Shown: in pieces, positions 42,900 to 55,490 of the stretch
Layout: every line of letters starts with the position of its first letter
Position numbering within the stretch: the first letter of the stretch is position 1
Assembly: GCF_037325665.1 (NCBI RefSeq)
Contig: NC_090248.1
Span: 13,453,333 to 13,517,332 of the forward strand
Direction of reading: 5' to 3'
DNA: 64,000 nucleotides
Source: Littorina saxatilis
Lineage: Eukaryota; Mollusca; Gastropoda; Littorinimorpha; Littorinidae
Notes under the pieces: model-generated
What the model saw: only the letters and a program-made list of their open reading frames with translations
Database searches by the model: none
What the model was told of the DNA's origin: nothing
Made by a program: the position numbers and the translations under genes

Positions 42900-45000
42900 A
42901 TAATCCGGAAGATCACCTTACAGTTGGTCACATGAAATGAAAATATAAGATTGTTTTGGTGAAACAATGAGTGAAAAAACACTGACTATCGGAAGCTTCC
43001 TGACTTTAGAAAGCTTGGATGTTTTGCCGACCTAGATGTTGGTGAAAGAGTGATGACTGCAATCTTCTATACATTGGAAGGCTTTCTTGGGAGGGGTCTA
43101 CTTGCTGGGAGATGGAGAGAAGCTTCTTCTTCTTCTTCTTCGGCGTTCCAGGGAGAGAAGCGACTCTTTACCAGCGTGCGGGCCTGGTGATATGAAAACC
43201 CCTGCCAAGCTTTTTTCATTTTTCATTTGTCATTTTTCTGCGTACACACTCAAGCGACCCTGAGCTGAGACGACTGATGCAGTGATGCGTTTTGCGCGAT
43301 GAAGTTAGTGTTGAAAAATCATTGGACTGAAAGTGAAGTAAATGTTGTATCTTGTAGATATTGCGATTTGTTCACAGTTAAAGCGCTTTTCCGCCTTTTG
43401 CAGAATTAGAAGACTTGTGAAGCAGGGAGACAAAACAGGTTAACTCAGAAACGGTTGTAACTTGAACTGTAGTTAGAATGGTTTTGTTTGTCCAAAAGTC
43501 AGTATATTGGCGAGTCAGCTGACTTCCCGCGTGTTTTTTTTTTTACAACTGACAGATGGGCTGTAGAAAAGAATGTGAAGAGTATAGCTAGGCGGCTTAC
43601 ACACAATTATACAAATGATAAGAAGAGAATGGCCACCACTGAAACTACCTCAAATGAATACTTGTTTTCACTGTCCATATCGCTGAATTTTTTGTTGTTC
43701 CCCAAATGTCTTAAACGTACATGTAGGAATATGTACAGACATGCAGTGTTTGTCTGATAACCCGCTTCGTAATGAGCCCATACATGTATTGATCTGTTTA
43801 GTCACTGTCATCATGTTTTGTGTGATCTCAAGACGTACAAACTGCCAAGAATGTGTAAATATTAGAGATATGTGATGACAAAAATACGAGCTGTGTATTA
43901 CTATCAGTCAGGTCTTTGAGAATGTATCATAGCCAAGGCTTGGTTTGACGCGTGAGGTTATTCTTCAATTCATAATGCATAATGTTTGATTATTGTCCGT
44001 ATATTTGATCACCAATGTTGTTTATGTCTGTGGTTTAGTCAACGGGGGTGCTCATTTGCTGCATCCCTGATAGTAATTAGGAAATAGGGAGTACAGAAAC
44101 ATGGGAATACTCTTGGTACTCTGCTAGGCGTGCCTATTGTGTCAATAGGCCCAATCTGAATCAAACATTAAGATCAATATGGAAATAAGAATAGCCTTTC
44201 CTTAAAATAAAGACAATTATGCACTTCTTTATGTCAATGACAAAGAGATTTATTAAAATGCATGCAAAGCATGCCACAAAATCTGATGAAAATATCGGAT
44301 TAAACACCTTATTTACCGCGGTACTCATAATTTAATTAGGTTATAGATAATATTTCATCAGCATTGCCATGTGTTCTGTATTAATTTCTAATGCTTTATA
44401 CTTAAGCTCAACAGGGTACAAACAAATGTGCGTGTGTAAACTTATATTTATTCTAAGCTCAACAGGGTAAAACGTGCCTGAGAAAACTTATGAATGTACT
44501 TTCACCTTATATTCCAATGTATTTATTGCTTTGGTCGTTGCTCAAGCTAATAGTGATCTCAGGGTAATCGTTGCGCTATTCGTGTCATGAAACAGTATTA
44601 AATATATACAGTATGCTGTTTTTGTCGCCAATGATTATAAAAGAGTACCGTTTTTGTGTGATTCAGAACTCAGAAATGTTAATGGTTTGAAGCTGCAGGT
44701 CCATTTTCAAGTTAAAAAAAACAACACCAAAAAGCTGATCAACACTAATGACATTGGCATCAAAATCATACGCGGAATAAAAATAGCGTCTCGAAATGAA
44801 ATTTCTGGTGATATATTTTACTAAGCACATTTGTCACATCAGGTTCGTTTCTGGAATTCAGAACGCTTATGTCCCTGTGGGTACATTGATTTCAGTAGTT
44901 TACAAGTATAGGCCGCAAAGGAATCTTGTACGTTCATAATGTTGTTTTAATCTCAAAGCCACTTGCGTATTTATGCACCATGCATGCATATACACGGTTG
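42900..45000. other. AT-rich sequence downstream of the bZIP gene
   Basis: No gene is seen. It may include further 3' UTR. CTTCTTCTTCTTCTTCGGCG at about 43122 resembles an inverted SINE tail, but no SINE body follows. Confidence 0.35.
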
Positions 45001-45007
45001 CAAATTT

Positions 45008-45009
<2 letters not shown>

Positions 45010-45088
<79 letters not shown>
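45010..45088. repeat. (TG)n microsatellite
   Basis: A nearly pure (TG)n tract of about 39 units, ending in CGCGCG. Confidence 0.95.
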
Positions 45089-45095
<7 letters not shown>

Positions 45096-45268
45096 TACCT
45101 TTTATCAAGGCAATACAAAAATGCGACTAATCGCAGCCGAACTAACTTTCGTAATCGCTTTGACTCAAGCAAAATAAAATATATATGAATAGAATAAATG
45201 AAGAATGAATATGAAACTAAAAATATGGAGTAAGTTTTTCTGAAGAACCAGTATATAGGTTTTACAGC

Positions 45269-45454
45269 AGAAGATGTTCGGAAATAACTCTGTCAAGTTT
45301 GTATGGGTTGTGGAAGAATTGCTTTCAATTGTTTCGAGAGAAACACTGAGCATGAGGCAAGCCTACAATGTCACAATGGAACAAGCAAGGTAAGGCAAGG
45401 TACAGACACTCTTCCACGACCCATACAAAAACCGATCGACAGAGTTATTTCCGG
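45269..45454. mobile_element. Small TIR element (~186 bp)
   Basis: CGGAAATAACTCTGTCAAGT...TGTATGGGTTGTGGAAGA at the left is matched by the inverse of TCTTCCACGACCCATACAAA...GACAGAGTTATTTCCG at the right: arms of about 40 bp around a centre of about 100 bp. It is MITE-like. It directly precedes the minisatellite. Confidence 0.6.
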
Positions 45455-45474
45455 GATTCTTCAATTTCGATTCG

Positions 45475-45951
45475 CTTTAATCGGGTATACGGATCCACTA
45501 AGTCCATGCAATATATTGAATTGCTTTAATCGGGTATACGGATCCACTAAGTCCATGCAATATTGAATTGCTTTAATCGGGTATACGGATGGATCCACTA
45601 AGTCCATGCAATATTGAATTGCTTTAATCGGGTATACGGATCCGCTAAGTCCATGCAATATTGAATTGCTTTAATCGGGTATACGAATTCACTAAGTCCA
45701 TGCAATATTGAATTGCTTTAATCGGGTATACGGATCCACTAAGTCCATGCAATATTGAATTGCTTTAATCGGGTATACGGATCCACTAAGTCCATGCAAT
45801 ATTGAATTGCTTTAATCGGGTATACGGATCCACTAAGTCCATGCAATATTGAATTGCTTTAATCGGGTATACGGATCCGCTAAGTCCATGCAATATTGAA
45901 TTGCTTTAATCGGGTATACGGATCCGCTAAGTCCATGCAATATTGAATTGC
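45475..45951. repeat. 47-bp minisatellite, ~10 units
   Basis: The unit is GCTTTAATCGGGTATACGGA followed by TCCACTAAGTCCATGCAATA and TTGAATT. Variants: CCACTAAG or CCGCTAAG, one unit with a duplicated GGAT, and one with GAATTC in place of GGATCC. The protein frames across it are artefacts. Confidence 0.95.
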
Positions 45952-46250
45952 TTTCCTCCTCTGTTTCCATTTCTCATTTTCTGTAAATAATAGTTTATTC
46001 CGCAGCATTTTTTCCTTTCAGTTTACTGACACAAAAATGATGGGAGGCATCTTTGAATTATACCATTACGTTTGTCATCAACTGACAATTAACATCGCGG
46101 CAGGTCACATCTGCATGTGGCCTGCTAAGCACGAGTTTTACTCTCAGGGAGTGCGCCTTTTCGGCGTGTACATATCCTACTATATCCCAACCCTCATATT
46201 ATATTTATCTGCTGTTGATATTGCATTTTGCATTACAAATCGTGTTTTTT

Positions 46251-47110
46251 ACATTTAGTCAAGTTTTGACTAAATTTTTTAACATCGAGGGGGAATCGAA
46301 ACGAGGGTCGTGGTGTATGTGCGTGCGTGTGTGCGTGCGTGCGTGTGTGTGTGTGTGTGTGTGTGTAGAGCGATTCAGACTAAACTACTGGACCGATCTT
46401 TATGAAATTTGACATGAGAGTTCCTGGGTATGAAATCCCCGAACGTTTTTTTCATTTTTTTGATAAATGTCTTTGATGACGTCATATCCGGCTTTTCGTG
46501 AAAGTTGAGGCGGCACTGTCACGCCCTCATTTTTCAACCAAATTGGTTCAAATTTTGGTCAAGTAATCTTCGACGAAGCCCGGGGTTCGGTATTGCATTT
46601 CAGCTTGGTGGCTTAAAAATTAATTAATGACTTTGGTCATTAAAAATCGGAAAATTGTAAAAAAAAATAAAAATTTATAAAACGATCCAAATTTACGTTT
46701 ATCTTATTCTCCATCATTTGCTGATTCCAAAAACATATAAATATGTTATATTCGGATTAAAAACAAGCTCTGAAAATTAAATATATAAAAATTATTATCA
46801 AAATTAAATTGTCCAAATCAATTTAAAAACACTTTCATCTTATTCCTTGTCGGTTCCTGATTCCAAAAACATATAGATATGATATGTTTGGATTAAAAAC
46901 ACGCTCAGAAAGTTAAAACAAAGAGAGGTACAGAAAAGCGTGCTATCCTTCTTAGCGCAACTACTACCCCGCTTTTCTTGTCAATTTCACTGCCTTTGCC
47001 ATGAGCGGTGGCCTGACGATGCTACGAGTAAAATGTCATTGCGTTCAGTTTCATTCTGTGAGTTCGACTGAGCTTGACTAAATGTTGTATTTTCGCCTTA
47101 CGCGACTTGT
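46251..47110 (+). mobile_element. HINE-like element, copy 3
   Basis: Complete: left hairpin ACATTTAGTCAAG/TTGACTAAAT, impure (TG)n at 46318-46366, body, GAGCTTGACTAAATGTTG, and 3' hairpin to ACTTGTT. It is first of a cluster. Confidence 0.8.
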
Positions 47111-47208
47111 TTTCTTCCTGTGTGTGTGTTGAAATAACCTAATCAGTGATTTGCATACATGGTTATGTCTGAATTTCAAGCGATTTCTTCTCTTTTTTAC
47201 ATTTAGTC

Positions 47209-47261
47209 AAGTTTTGACTAAATGTTTTAACATAGAGGGGGGGAATCGAGACGAGGGTCGT

Positions 47262-47297
<36 letters not shown>

Positions 47298-48088
47298 TGT
47301 CTGTCTGTGTGTGTGTGTGTGTGTAGAGCGATTCAGACTAAACTACTGGACCGATCTTTATGAAATTTGACATGAGAGTTCCTGGGTATGAAATCCCCGA
47401 ACGTTTTTTTCATTTTTTTGATAAATGTCTTTGATGACGTCATATCCGGCTTTTCGTGAAAGTTGAGGCGGCACTGTCACGCCCTCATTTTTCAACCAAA
47501 TTGGTTGAAATTTTGGTCGGGTAATGTTCGACGAAGCCCGGACTTCGGTATTGCATTTCAGCGTGGTGGCTTAAAAATTAATTAATGACTTTGGTCATTA
47601 AAAATCTGAAAATTGTAAAAAAAATATGTTTTTTTATAAAACGATCCAAATTTACGTTTATCTTATTTTCCATCATTTGCTGATTCCAAAAACATATAAA
47701 TATGTTATATTCGGATTAAAAACAAGCTCTGAAAATTAAATATATAAAAATTATTATCAAAATTAAATTTTCCAAATCAATTTAAAAACACTTTCATCTT
47801 ATTCCTTGTCGGTTCTTGATTCCAAAAACATATAGATATGATATGTTTGGATTAAAAACACGCTCAGAAAGTTAAAACGAAGAGAGGTACAGAAAAGCGT
47901 GCTATCCTTCAATTCCCAGCGCAACTACTACCCCGCTCTTCTTGTCAATTTCACTGCCTATGCCGTGAGCGGTGGACTGACGATGCTACGAGTATACGGT
48001 CTTGCTGCGTTGCATTGCGTTCAGTTTCATTCTGTGAGTTCGACAGCTACTTGACTAAATGTTGTATTTTCGCCTTACGCGACTTGTT
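47209..48088 (+). mobile_element. HINE-like element, copy 4
   Basis: Complete, about 880 bp, and closest to copies 3 and 7 (shared TTTTCGTGAAAGTTGAGGCG and AACCAAATTGGTTGAAAT). Its 3' end is directly followed by copy 5. Confidence 0.8.
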
Positions 48089-48089
48089 T

Positions 48090-48151
48090 ACATTTAGTCA
48101 AGTTTTGACTAAATGTTTTAACATAGAGAGGGAATCGAGACGAGGGTCGTG

Positions 48152-48222
<71 letters not shown>

Positions 48223-48979
48223 GATTCAGACTAAACTACTGGACCGATCTTTATGAAATTTTTCATGAGAGTTCCTGGGTATAATATCTCCCAGACATTT
48301 TTTTTCTCACTTTTTCGATAAATGTCTTTGATGACGTCATATCCGGCTTTTTGTAAAAGTTGAGGCGGCACTGTCACACCCTCATTTTTCAATAAAATTG
48401 ATTGAAATTTTGGCCAAGCAATCTTCGACAAAGGCCGGACTTTGGTATTGCATTTCAGCTTGGAGGCTTAAATATTGATTAATGACTTTGGTCATTAAAA
48501 ATCTGAAAATTGTAATTAATTTTTTTTTATAAAACGATCCAAATTTACGTTCATCTTATTCTTCATCATTTTCTGATTCCAAAAACATATAAATATGTTA
48601 TATTCGTATTAAAAACAAGCTCTGAAAATTAAAAATATAAAAATTATGATTAAAATTAAATTTCCGAAATCGATTTAAAAACAATTTCATCTTATTCCTT
48701 GTCCATTCCTGATTCCAAAAACATATAGATATGATGTTTGGATTAAAAACACGTTCAGAGAGTTAAAAAGAATAGAGATATAGAAAAGCGTGCTATCCTC
48801 CTCAGCGCAACCGCTCCCGCGCTTTTCTGGATTGTTAATTTCACTGCCTTTGCCACGAGCGGTGGACAGACGATGCTACGAGTGTACGGTCTTGCGGAAA
48901 AAATGCAATGCGTTCAGTTTCATTCTGTGAGTTCGACTGAGCTTAACTAAATGTTGTATTTTCGCCTTACGCGACTTGT
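48090..48979 (+). mobile_element. HINE-like element, copy 5
   Basis: It begins within a base or two of the 3' end of copy 4 (CGACTTGTT then TACATTTAGTC). The body is of the copy 1/2 subtype (TTTTTGTAAAAGTTGAGGCG, ATTGATTGAAATTTTGGCC). The (TG)n tract is about 27 units. Confidence 0.8.
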
Positions 48980-48994
48980 TCTTTCTTCTTTTTG

Positions 48995-49030
48995 AACATA
49001 GACCGGGAATCAAGACGAGGTGATGGTGTA

Positions 49031-49080
<50 letters not shown>

Positions 49081-49108
49081 TGCGTGCGTGAGTGAGTGAG
49101 TGAGTGAG

Positions 49109-49152
<44 letters not shown>

Positions 49153-50285
49153 TTCGTGCGTGAGTGAGTGAGTGAGTGTGTGTGTGTGTGTGTGTGTGAG
49201 TGAGTGAGTGAGTGAGTGAGTGAGTGAGTGAGTGAGTGAGTGAGTGTGTGTGAGTGTGTGAATGTGTAAAGCAACTTTACATTGCAGTTTCTCGAGATAA
49301 TATTAACGCACATGTTCTTGGATTTTTCGATAAATGTTTTTGATAACGTCATATCCACCTTTTTTTGCAAAAGATAAGCCCGCATTCCGGTAACGTCATT
49401 TCTTGCTCAGATTAATTGAAATTTTGGTCAAGCAATCTTCGACTTAGTCCAGACTATGGGATTGCATTTAAGATTGGAAGCTCAAAAATTAATCTATGAG
49501 TTTGTGCATTACTTATATAAAAAATCTGTCCAATTCCGACTTCTCAGACTCAGGTTAATCGGATTTACTGTTCCGAAATCGAGTGCGATAAAATCGTTAT
49601 CGTTAGATGTGACTGTGATATCCACATTGGTCAGTTATAATGTCGAGAGAAACGGTAGAGCCTTGATCTGATATGCCACCTTTCTTGACATTGTTTATGC
49701 ACATTAGGTCATCAGCAAGTGCATAACTTGAGTAGCACAATTCCATGAAAAATGACGGACAGATATTTTTTTAAACTTTGTATACATGCACATTCTTCCA
49801 ATTCCAGATAATATCCTAAGACGTGTAACCTTATTACTTCGATGACGTCATATCCGGTTTTTCATAACAGTGAAAACTGTGGTGACCTCATTTTTTCATT
49901 TGTTGTAATTTGAGTCAATACTACCTGCCATGAAGCTGTTGGTTTGGTCAAGAAATCTTTGGCTCAGTTCGGACTACGGATATGCATTTCAGCTTTAAAG
50001 CTTTAACGCTAAATCATGAATTTGTCCGTTAACATTTTCGACATCCTAAATAAAATTGAACTTTCAACAACAAATTCCAATCTTATTGCATTGTATTTTT
50101 CATCATTCACTGACTCCAAAATTAAATAAATATTTCAGGTTTACTTTAAAAATGTGCTCAAAATAAAAGAATATGGGTTTATGCAAATTAGGTCGTGTAT
50201 GTTTTCATTTTCAGTGTTGCCTTTTTTCTTAGTTTTAGACCGACAGGTTGACTAAATGTTGTGACATCGCTTCATGTGACTTGTT
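48995..50285 (+). mobile_element. HINE-like element, copy 6, strongly diverged
   Basis: GAACATAGACCGGGAATCAA at the left and TTGACTAAATGTTGTGACAT...GACTTGTT at the right frame a decayed body (GATGACGTCATATCCGG at 49840). A compound (TG)n/(TGCG)n/(TGAG)n tract at 49022-49262 is much longer than in other copies. It looks older than its neighbours. Confidence 0.6.
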
Positions 50286-50289
50286 TTCT

Positions 50290-51170
50290 TTTTTAGTTTG
50301 TTGTTCTGTTTTTGTATTCTTGTGTTTTTAGCTTACTTTTTCCGATTTTTTTTTCTCGATTTTATTGTATGTTACACTGTTGTACGATCGTTGCCTTGAC
50401 TACCAACCCAACAGACTTGGAAAACATCCTGTGTCTTTGGCACTTCACACACGATTTCGTGTTTGCACTCCTACTCTTTTTCATTTCTTCCTTAATTCTT
50501 TCTCTCTTTCTTTGATTTTCTTTCTGTTCCTTTTCTGTTCTCGCAATGAAGCCTACTTCCTTCACTCTTATGATCTTTTGTTTAATTTGATATCATTTCA
50601 TGTAAAAACCTTTCCTTCCATTTTATTGTATTTTTTGTTGTTTTGACATCAAGACACAGTGCTACCTTCAGTAAGCGATGCAAGAAGGAAGGGGAGGGTG
50701 CGGGGGGGGGGGGGGGGGGGGTGTCGTACGATGAGTCTAGTTTTTTTTACTAGAACAAGATGACAAAACGAAAAAGACGGATGTGGTTTGTCTGCTTTTT
50801 CCTTTACTTCAAGCATGCCGAAACAATGGACAATTCCTCAGTTCAGGGACAAGAATCAACAGATTTTCATAAACTGAGCCAAAGATATGTGTTTGGTGCG
50901 CCATCACGGTAGAAGAAGTGACTGACGGGCACTGAAATGATCATGATTGTTTTTATGTTGTTCTTGTTGATGTTTTTGTTCGCGTTCGTAATCGCCTCTC
51001 AGATCTCAGTCCCCCTTTTCTGTTTGCATACGAATATTAATCTCGTAACGAATTGCAAAAACAATCTACGAATAATTTGCTGCACATTTAATTGTTACTT
51101 TGACGATCGATTTTTCCAACATTAATATCATCATTTGAAGCTATACTCAAAATTGTACCCTGTTTTGTTG
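50290..51170. other. T-rich sequence with a G-run; no gene seen
   Basis: T-rich unique sequence, with a G tract of about 20 at 50702-50721. Short frames here lack support. Confidence 0.4.
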
Positions 51171-51174
51171 TCTT

Positions 51175-51245
51175 TGTCAAGTCAAGTCAAGTCAAGTCAA
51201 GTATTTTATTGTTTTGGGCCCATAGGGCTTTGAAACAAAGATATA
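51175..51245 (-). mobile_element. LINE-type 3' tail, minus orientation
   Basis: Read on the minus strand, AAGCCCTATGGGCCCAAAAC and AATAAAATAC lead into (TTGAC)n. The arrangement is the same as at 8360-8476, but with a different pentamer and no visible coding part. Confidence 0.45.
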
Positions 51246-51263
51246 ATTTTAACAAAAAAAGGT

Positions 51264-51268
<5 letters not shown>

Positions 51269-51349
<81 letters not shown>

Positions 51350-51363
51350 TGTGGGTGTGTGTT
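51269..51363. repeat. (TG)n microsatellite
   Basis: About 45 TG units with GG interruptions near the right end. From 51364 to 52305 I see no supported gene. Confidence 0.95.
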
Positions 51364-52305
51364 TGGGTTGAAATGATAATTAACCCCTCGACTGCCAAAA
51401 TCCGTATCACGTACGAAATTATATATCAAAGGTGTAATCGAGGCTCTGGGAAGGAATACAATATACATGTAAATTGCCCTTTCACTTGCAGCAAGCTAAA
51501 CTTCACCTTTGTACAGTTTTCTCAGTTTTTGGTTTACATGTTATAATTTACAAAAATCGTATTCTTAAAAACAAAATCCAAAAAAATCCTGTAGTCTGGG
51601 GATAAATAAGTCTGTAAAGCAGCGAGAATACTCTCATTCTCAAGGGTAGTTGTACCTTAAAATTTGTATTGTACGTACGCTTATATACACTCAACGGTTC
51701 CTTTTCAAATTATAAGATCAGATTCATCTTTGTGTGTGCATTGGTAGTAGGTAATTAATTTGTGTGTGTTTGGCGTTATTCTACAGTGAGCGAGAAAAAT
51801 GTAAGGATTGTACCCCTACTGGTAACTTAAACGTTTGCGTGCATGGCAATTGTGTGTTTTTATCAATTAACGCTAGTATGTCCGTTAGTATGTTAGTCTA
51901 TGCGTTTAATGATGTGTGTGGTTTTTGCTTGTTGTTTTGTATTTATTTTTGCTGAAAAGCAAAAGTTCAGAAGCCAGACAATTGCATTTAAAACTAATTT
52001 ATGGCTCTGTGTTGTAAGTGTGCGACATGCTTGACATCTTTCTCTAAACAATTTATCGACCACCCCCACCCCCTTTCACCCCTTCCTTTTCCCCATGCAC
52101 ATTGAACCTTGCAAGTAGGGTCAGGGCGGGCCCACACATTTTGTAAATCTTGTAAATATTCCAACGATGGTATAGAAATAGAATGACGCTGCCCGTGTGG
52201 GAACAACTTCTCTTTGTAGTGTAACATTTTAGTAATATGATGTTATTTAACGTTTCTATCTTTAATGTCGTAGTGTTGATGTAGTTTTGATAACTCTCGA
52301 CGTTT

Positions 52306-52308
<3 letters not shown>

Positions 52309-52357
<49 letters not shown>

Positions 52358-52359
52358 AG

Positions 52360-52394
<35 letters not shown>
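52309..52394. repeat. (GA)n-(GT)n compound tract
   Basis: (GA)n at 52309-52352, a short G patch, then (GT)n to 52394. From 52395 to 53035 there is no supported gene. Confidence 0.9.
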
Positions 52395-52395
<1 letters not shown>

Positions 52396-53036
52396 CGGGG
52401 AGAGCGTCTTTAAGATTCATTTTTGTGTGTGATGATTTTTTTTCATCGACAGAATGTCACGCGGGTACATGCTTCTCTTCATTTTATAAAAGCTCAATTA
52501 CTGTCATTATTCTCTTTAATGCGCATGTTGATGCATGCTTTTTTATTCAACATCAGTTTTCAATTCCATACACTCATAATCGCCACTCTTTGCAGTGATG
52601 AGCAATACAACGGGTAAACTATGGTTATCAATGAGTAATTAGGCTTATGTAATTTCTGTTTTATGTCATAATGTGACGCTTTACTGTCAAATCAAAAAAC
52701 GTATAACTGTGTCATGGATTTTAGTTGCTATAATGTTGTAATTTATGATGTCGTCATCTGACTTTTGAATCATTTTACTTTAGTGGGTCAAATCAGATGT
52801 ACGGATGTATTGAAGTATCCATCGAAGCCAATTTGTGTGGTTTATCGTTTCTTTCATTCAAGATCGATACCTGGTTCGATTGACTTCAGGTTCCCCCACT
52901 GTGTGGTATTACTTAACTTAGCAATTATGATTTATTACAGGTGGATATTATTTTTTCTTTCGTCGCATTATCTTTAAAGTAATGATTAAATTGTCAGAGA
53001 AAACAGAACTGAAGAAACTGCATGGTTGTTATAGTG

Positions 53037-53037
<1 letters not shown>

Positions 53038-53075
<38 letters not shown>

Positions 53076-53133
53076 CGTTCGTGCGTTCGTGCGTTCGTGC
53101 GTGCGTGTGTGTGTGCGTGTGTATGAGTGTTTG

Positions 53134-53204
<71 letters not shown>
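53038..53204. repeat. (GT)n-(CT)n compound tract
   Basis: (GT)n with GTGC variants to 53130, then (CT)n from 53136 to 53204, ending where the family E repeat begins. Confidence 0.9.
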
Positions 53205-53207
<3 letters not shown>

Positions 53208-53218
53208 ATATATTGAAT

Positions 53219-53564
53219 ACTAGATGAATACCCGCTTCGCCGGGTACGGCTTCGCCGGGAAGAAGTCGAGCCGAATACCCGGCTGCGCCGGGGACCCGGC
53301 TGTGCCGGGTGTACGCCGGCTTTGCCGGCGCACCGCACGAAGGAAGGGAGATAAACGCGCAAAACACTGGAGAAGAGTAAAAATAGTATAACGGGAATAT
53401 GGATTGAGCGTTGTCGACAGTGACCTTCTAAAAATAGAAACGGGAATATGGATTGACGCCACACGAAGGAAGGGAGATAAACGCTGAAAACACTGGAGAA
53501 GATAAGGAAGAGTTACTGGGAATGGATCCAGAGAAAAACCAAAATCGTATATATATATAGATAT
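53219..53564 (+). mobile_element. GC-hairpin repeat (family E), copy 3
   Basis: ACTAGATGAATACCCGCTTC, GGCTTCGCCGGG-type hairpins and two GGAAGGGAGATAAACGC segments. The core and (AC)n are missing; it ends in a (TA)n stretch after AAAACCAAAATCGTATA. Confidence 0.7.
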
Positions 53565-53912
53565 ACTAGATGAATACCCGCTTCGCCGGGTAAGGCTTCG
53601 CCGGGAAGAAGTAGAGCCGAACCCGGCTTTGCCGGGTGTCGGGTGTACGACGGCTTCGCCGGCGCACCGTACGAAGGAAGGGAGATAAACGCGCAAAACA
53701 CTGGAGAAGATAAGGAAGAGTTACTGGGAATGGATGTACAGAAAAACCCAAATCGGTTCAGCGCTGCGCGCTGAAAGCACGCACGTGTTCAAAATTTTCC
53801 ACGATTGTGTCCCGGGTCTACCTGAATATGCCCACCAAATTTGAAGCAGATCCATCCAGAACTTTGGCTGTGAATCGTGAACACACAGACAGACACAAGC
53901 CGTATATAGATA
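53565..53912 (+). mobile_element. GC-hairpin repeat (family E), copy 4
   Basis: It starts immediately after copy 3. It contains the full order: hairpins, GGAAGGGAGATAAACGC, TTCAGCGCTGCGCGCTGA, CCTGAATATGCCCACCAAAT, the core (GCAGATCCATCCAGAAC...GTGAATCG), and a short ACACACAGACAGACAC with the GCCGTATATAGAT tail. Confidence 0.75.
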
Positions 53913-53935
53913 TAGAAGATATACATGGATATATC

Positions 53936-54122
53936 TCCTTGTCTCTCTGTATACCGTCTGTGTGTCTGTCTGTCTCTCTCTCTTTCTGTCTCTGTATCTC
54001 TCTTTCTGTCTCTCTCTTTCTGTCTCTCTCTTTCTGTCTCTCTCTTTCTGTCTCTCTCTTTCTGTCTCTCTCTTTCTGTCTCTGTCTCTCTCTTTCTGTC
54101 TCCGTCTCTCTCTTTCTCTCTG
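53936..54122. repeat. (CTCTCTTTCTGT)n tract
   Basis: A roughly 12-bp unit CTCTCTTTCTGT repeated about 12 times, with (CTGT) variants at the left. Confidence 0.9.
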
Positions 54123-54267
54123 CGCGTCAGCAGTGATATTGTTTACTGTCAGTCATTTGACCAGCAAAGACAATCTTTTTTACATGCACTTATTTCTCCT
54201 TCCCTAAATAAACAAGAAGAGCAAACGCTCGATCGAGTCACTTTCGCAGTTCTGAATATTATATGAG

Positions 54268-54790
54268 GCAATTTTTCCTTCAAGACATACCTGTGACCTT
54301 GAAAAAGGTCAAAGGTCACCAAAGCAGACGTCAAAGTGTAGAGGTCACTGGGAGTCACGTTCACATAAAATTTGAGCCCGGTCACTTTTATAGTTTCCGA
54401 GAAAAGCCCAACGTTAAGTTGTGTGTTGCCGAACAGAAAAGGCTAGTTATCTCCCTTGTTTTTCTGATAACGTTCGTAAAAGGCTACAGATGTAAATACT
54501 TTGATGTAAAGAATAATCCTACAAAGTTTCAATCACATCCGATGAACTTTGTCAAAGATATAAAATGTCTAATTTTTCCTTTGACGCTGACCTGTGACCT
54601 TGAAAAAGGTCAAAGGTCAACGAAACCATCGTTAAAGTGTAGAGGTCATTGGAGGTCACGACTAAACAAAATATGAGCCCGATCGCTTTGATAGTTTCCG
54701 AGAAAAGTCCAACGTTAAGGTGGTGTCTACGGACGGCCGGCCGGACAGACTAACACTGACCGATTTTTCTCAAGTGACTCAAAAATCAGA
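54268..54790 (+). mobile_element. Repeat with two AGGTCA-rich units
   Basis: Unit 1 (54268-54445) and unit 2 (54571-54740) share TGTGACCTTGAAAAAGGTCA, AAGTGTAGAGGTCA, AGTTTCCGAGAAAAG and CCAACGTTAAG. The end carries CGGACGGCCGGCCGGACAGA and TTTCTCAAGTGACTCAAAAA. It looks like a non-autonomous element with an internal duplication. Each unit holds AGGTCA-A-AGGTCA (54306-54318 and 54607-54619). Confidence 0.65.
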
Positions 54791-54799
54791 AATAAGACG

Positions 54800-55195
54800 T
54801 GAAATGATAAATCAACTGTATTTTGTCTGCGAGTGTCTGTATGTTAACTGTGTGTTCAATCATTCTGAAGACAAAAACCATTCCCAAATAAAACGTTAAA
54901 GGCTAAACCTACTTTCTGTTGAGACTAAAACCAATTGAGTAGACCTTATCCCATGTGCAATGAATTTAAGGAAACATTCAAACACAACAGTTATGATGTG
55001 TATCCCTGATTTTATTTCACGTGCTGTTAAAAAAAAAGAGGACGGACAGTCGCGGGTTGACATACAAACCCTTGTCAACAAAACTACTTCACACAGTGTC
55101 AAGTATTGCAAGGAAATGTCACCAAGAAAAACAAAACAGCTTCAATTAAGAAAACAAGCAACACATAAGGGATGCATAAAGAAAATAAGAGTAAA
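54800..55195. other. Unique-looking sequence, no gene seen
   Basis: Short frames occur on both strands without splice or domain support. Confidence 0.35.
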
Positions 55196-55199
55196 AGAG

Positions 55200-55342
55200 G
55201 CCTGTGGAAGAAAGGAAGAAAAAAAGAAATAAAGGATAGAAGAAAAGAAAGAAGAAAAAAAAGGAAGAACGAAAGAAAGAAAGAAAGAAAGAAAGGAAGG
55301 AAGAAAGAAAGAAAGAAAGGAAGAAAGAAAGAAAGAAAGGAA

Positions 55343-55408
<66 letters not shown>

Positions 55409-55412
55409 ACGA

Positions 55413-55452
<40 letters not shown>

Positions 55453-55455
55453 AAA

Positions 55456-55487
<32 letters not shown>

Positions 55488-55490
55488 GAG
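55200..55490. repeat. (AAAG)n microsatellite
   Basis: AAAG units with AAGG and AACG interruptions. Long Lys/Arg frames (plus) and Phe/Leu/Ser frames (minus) through here are artefacts of the repeat. Confidence 0.95.

Noticed and set aside
51764-51955. Cys-rich frame (EREKCKDCTPTGNLNVCVHG) resembling a small secreted protein
   Set aside because: No ATG with a signal peptide, no good splice sites, and the T/G-rich context favours chance.
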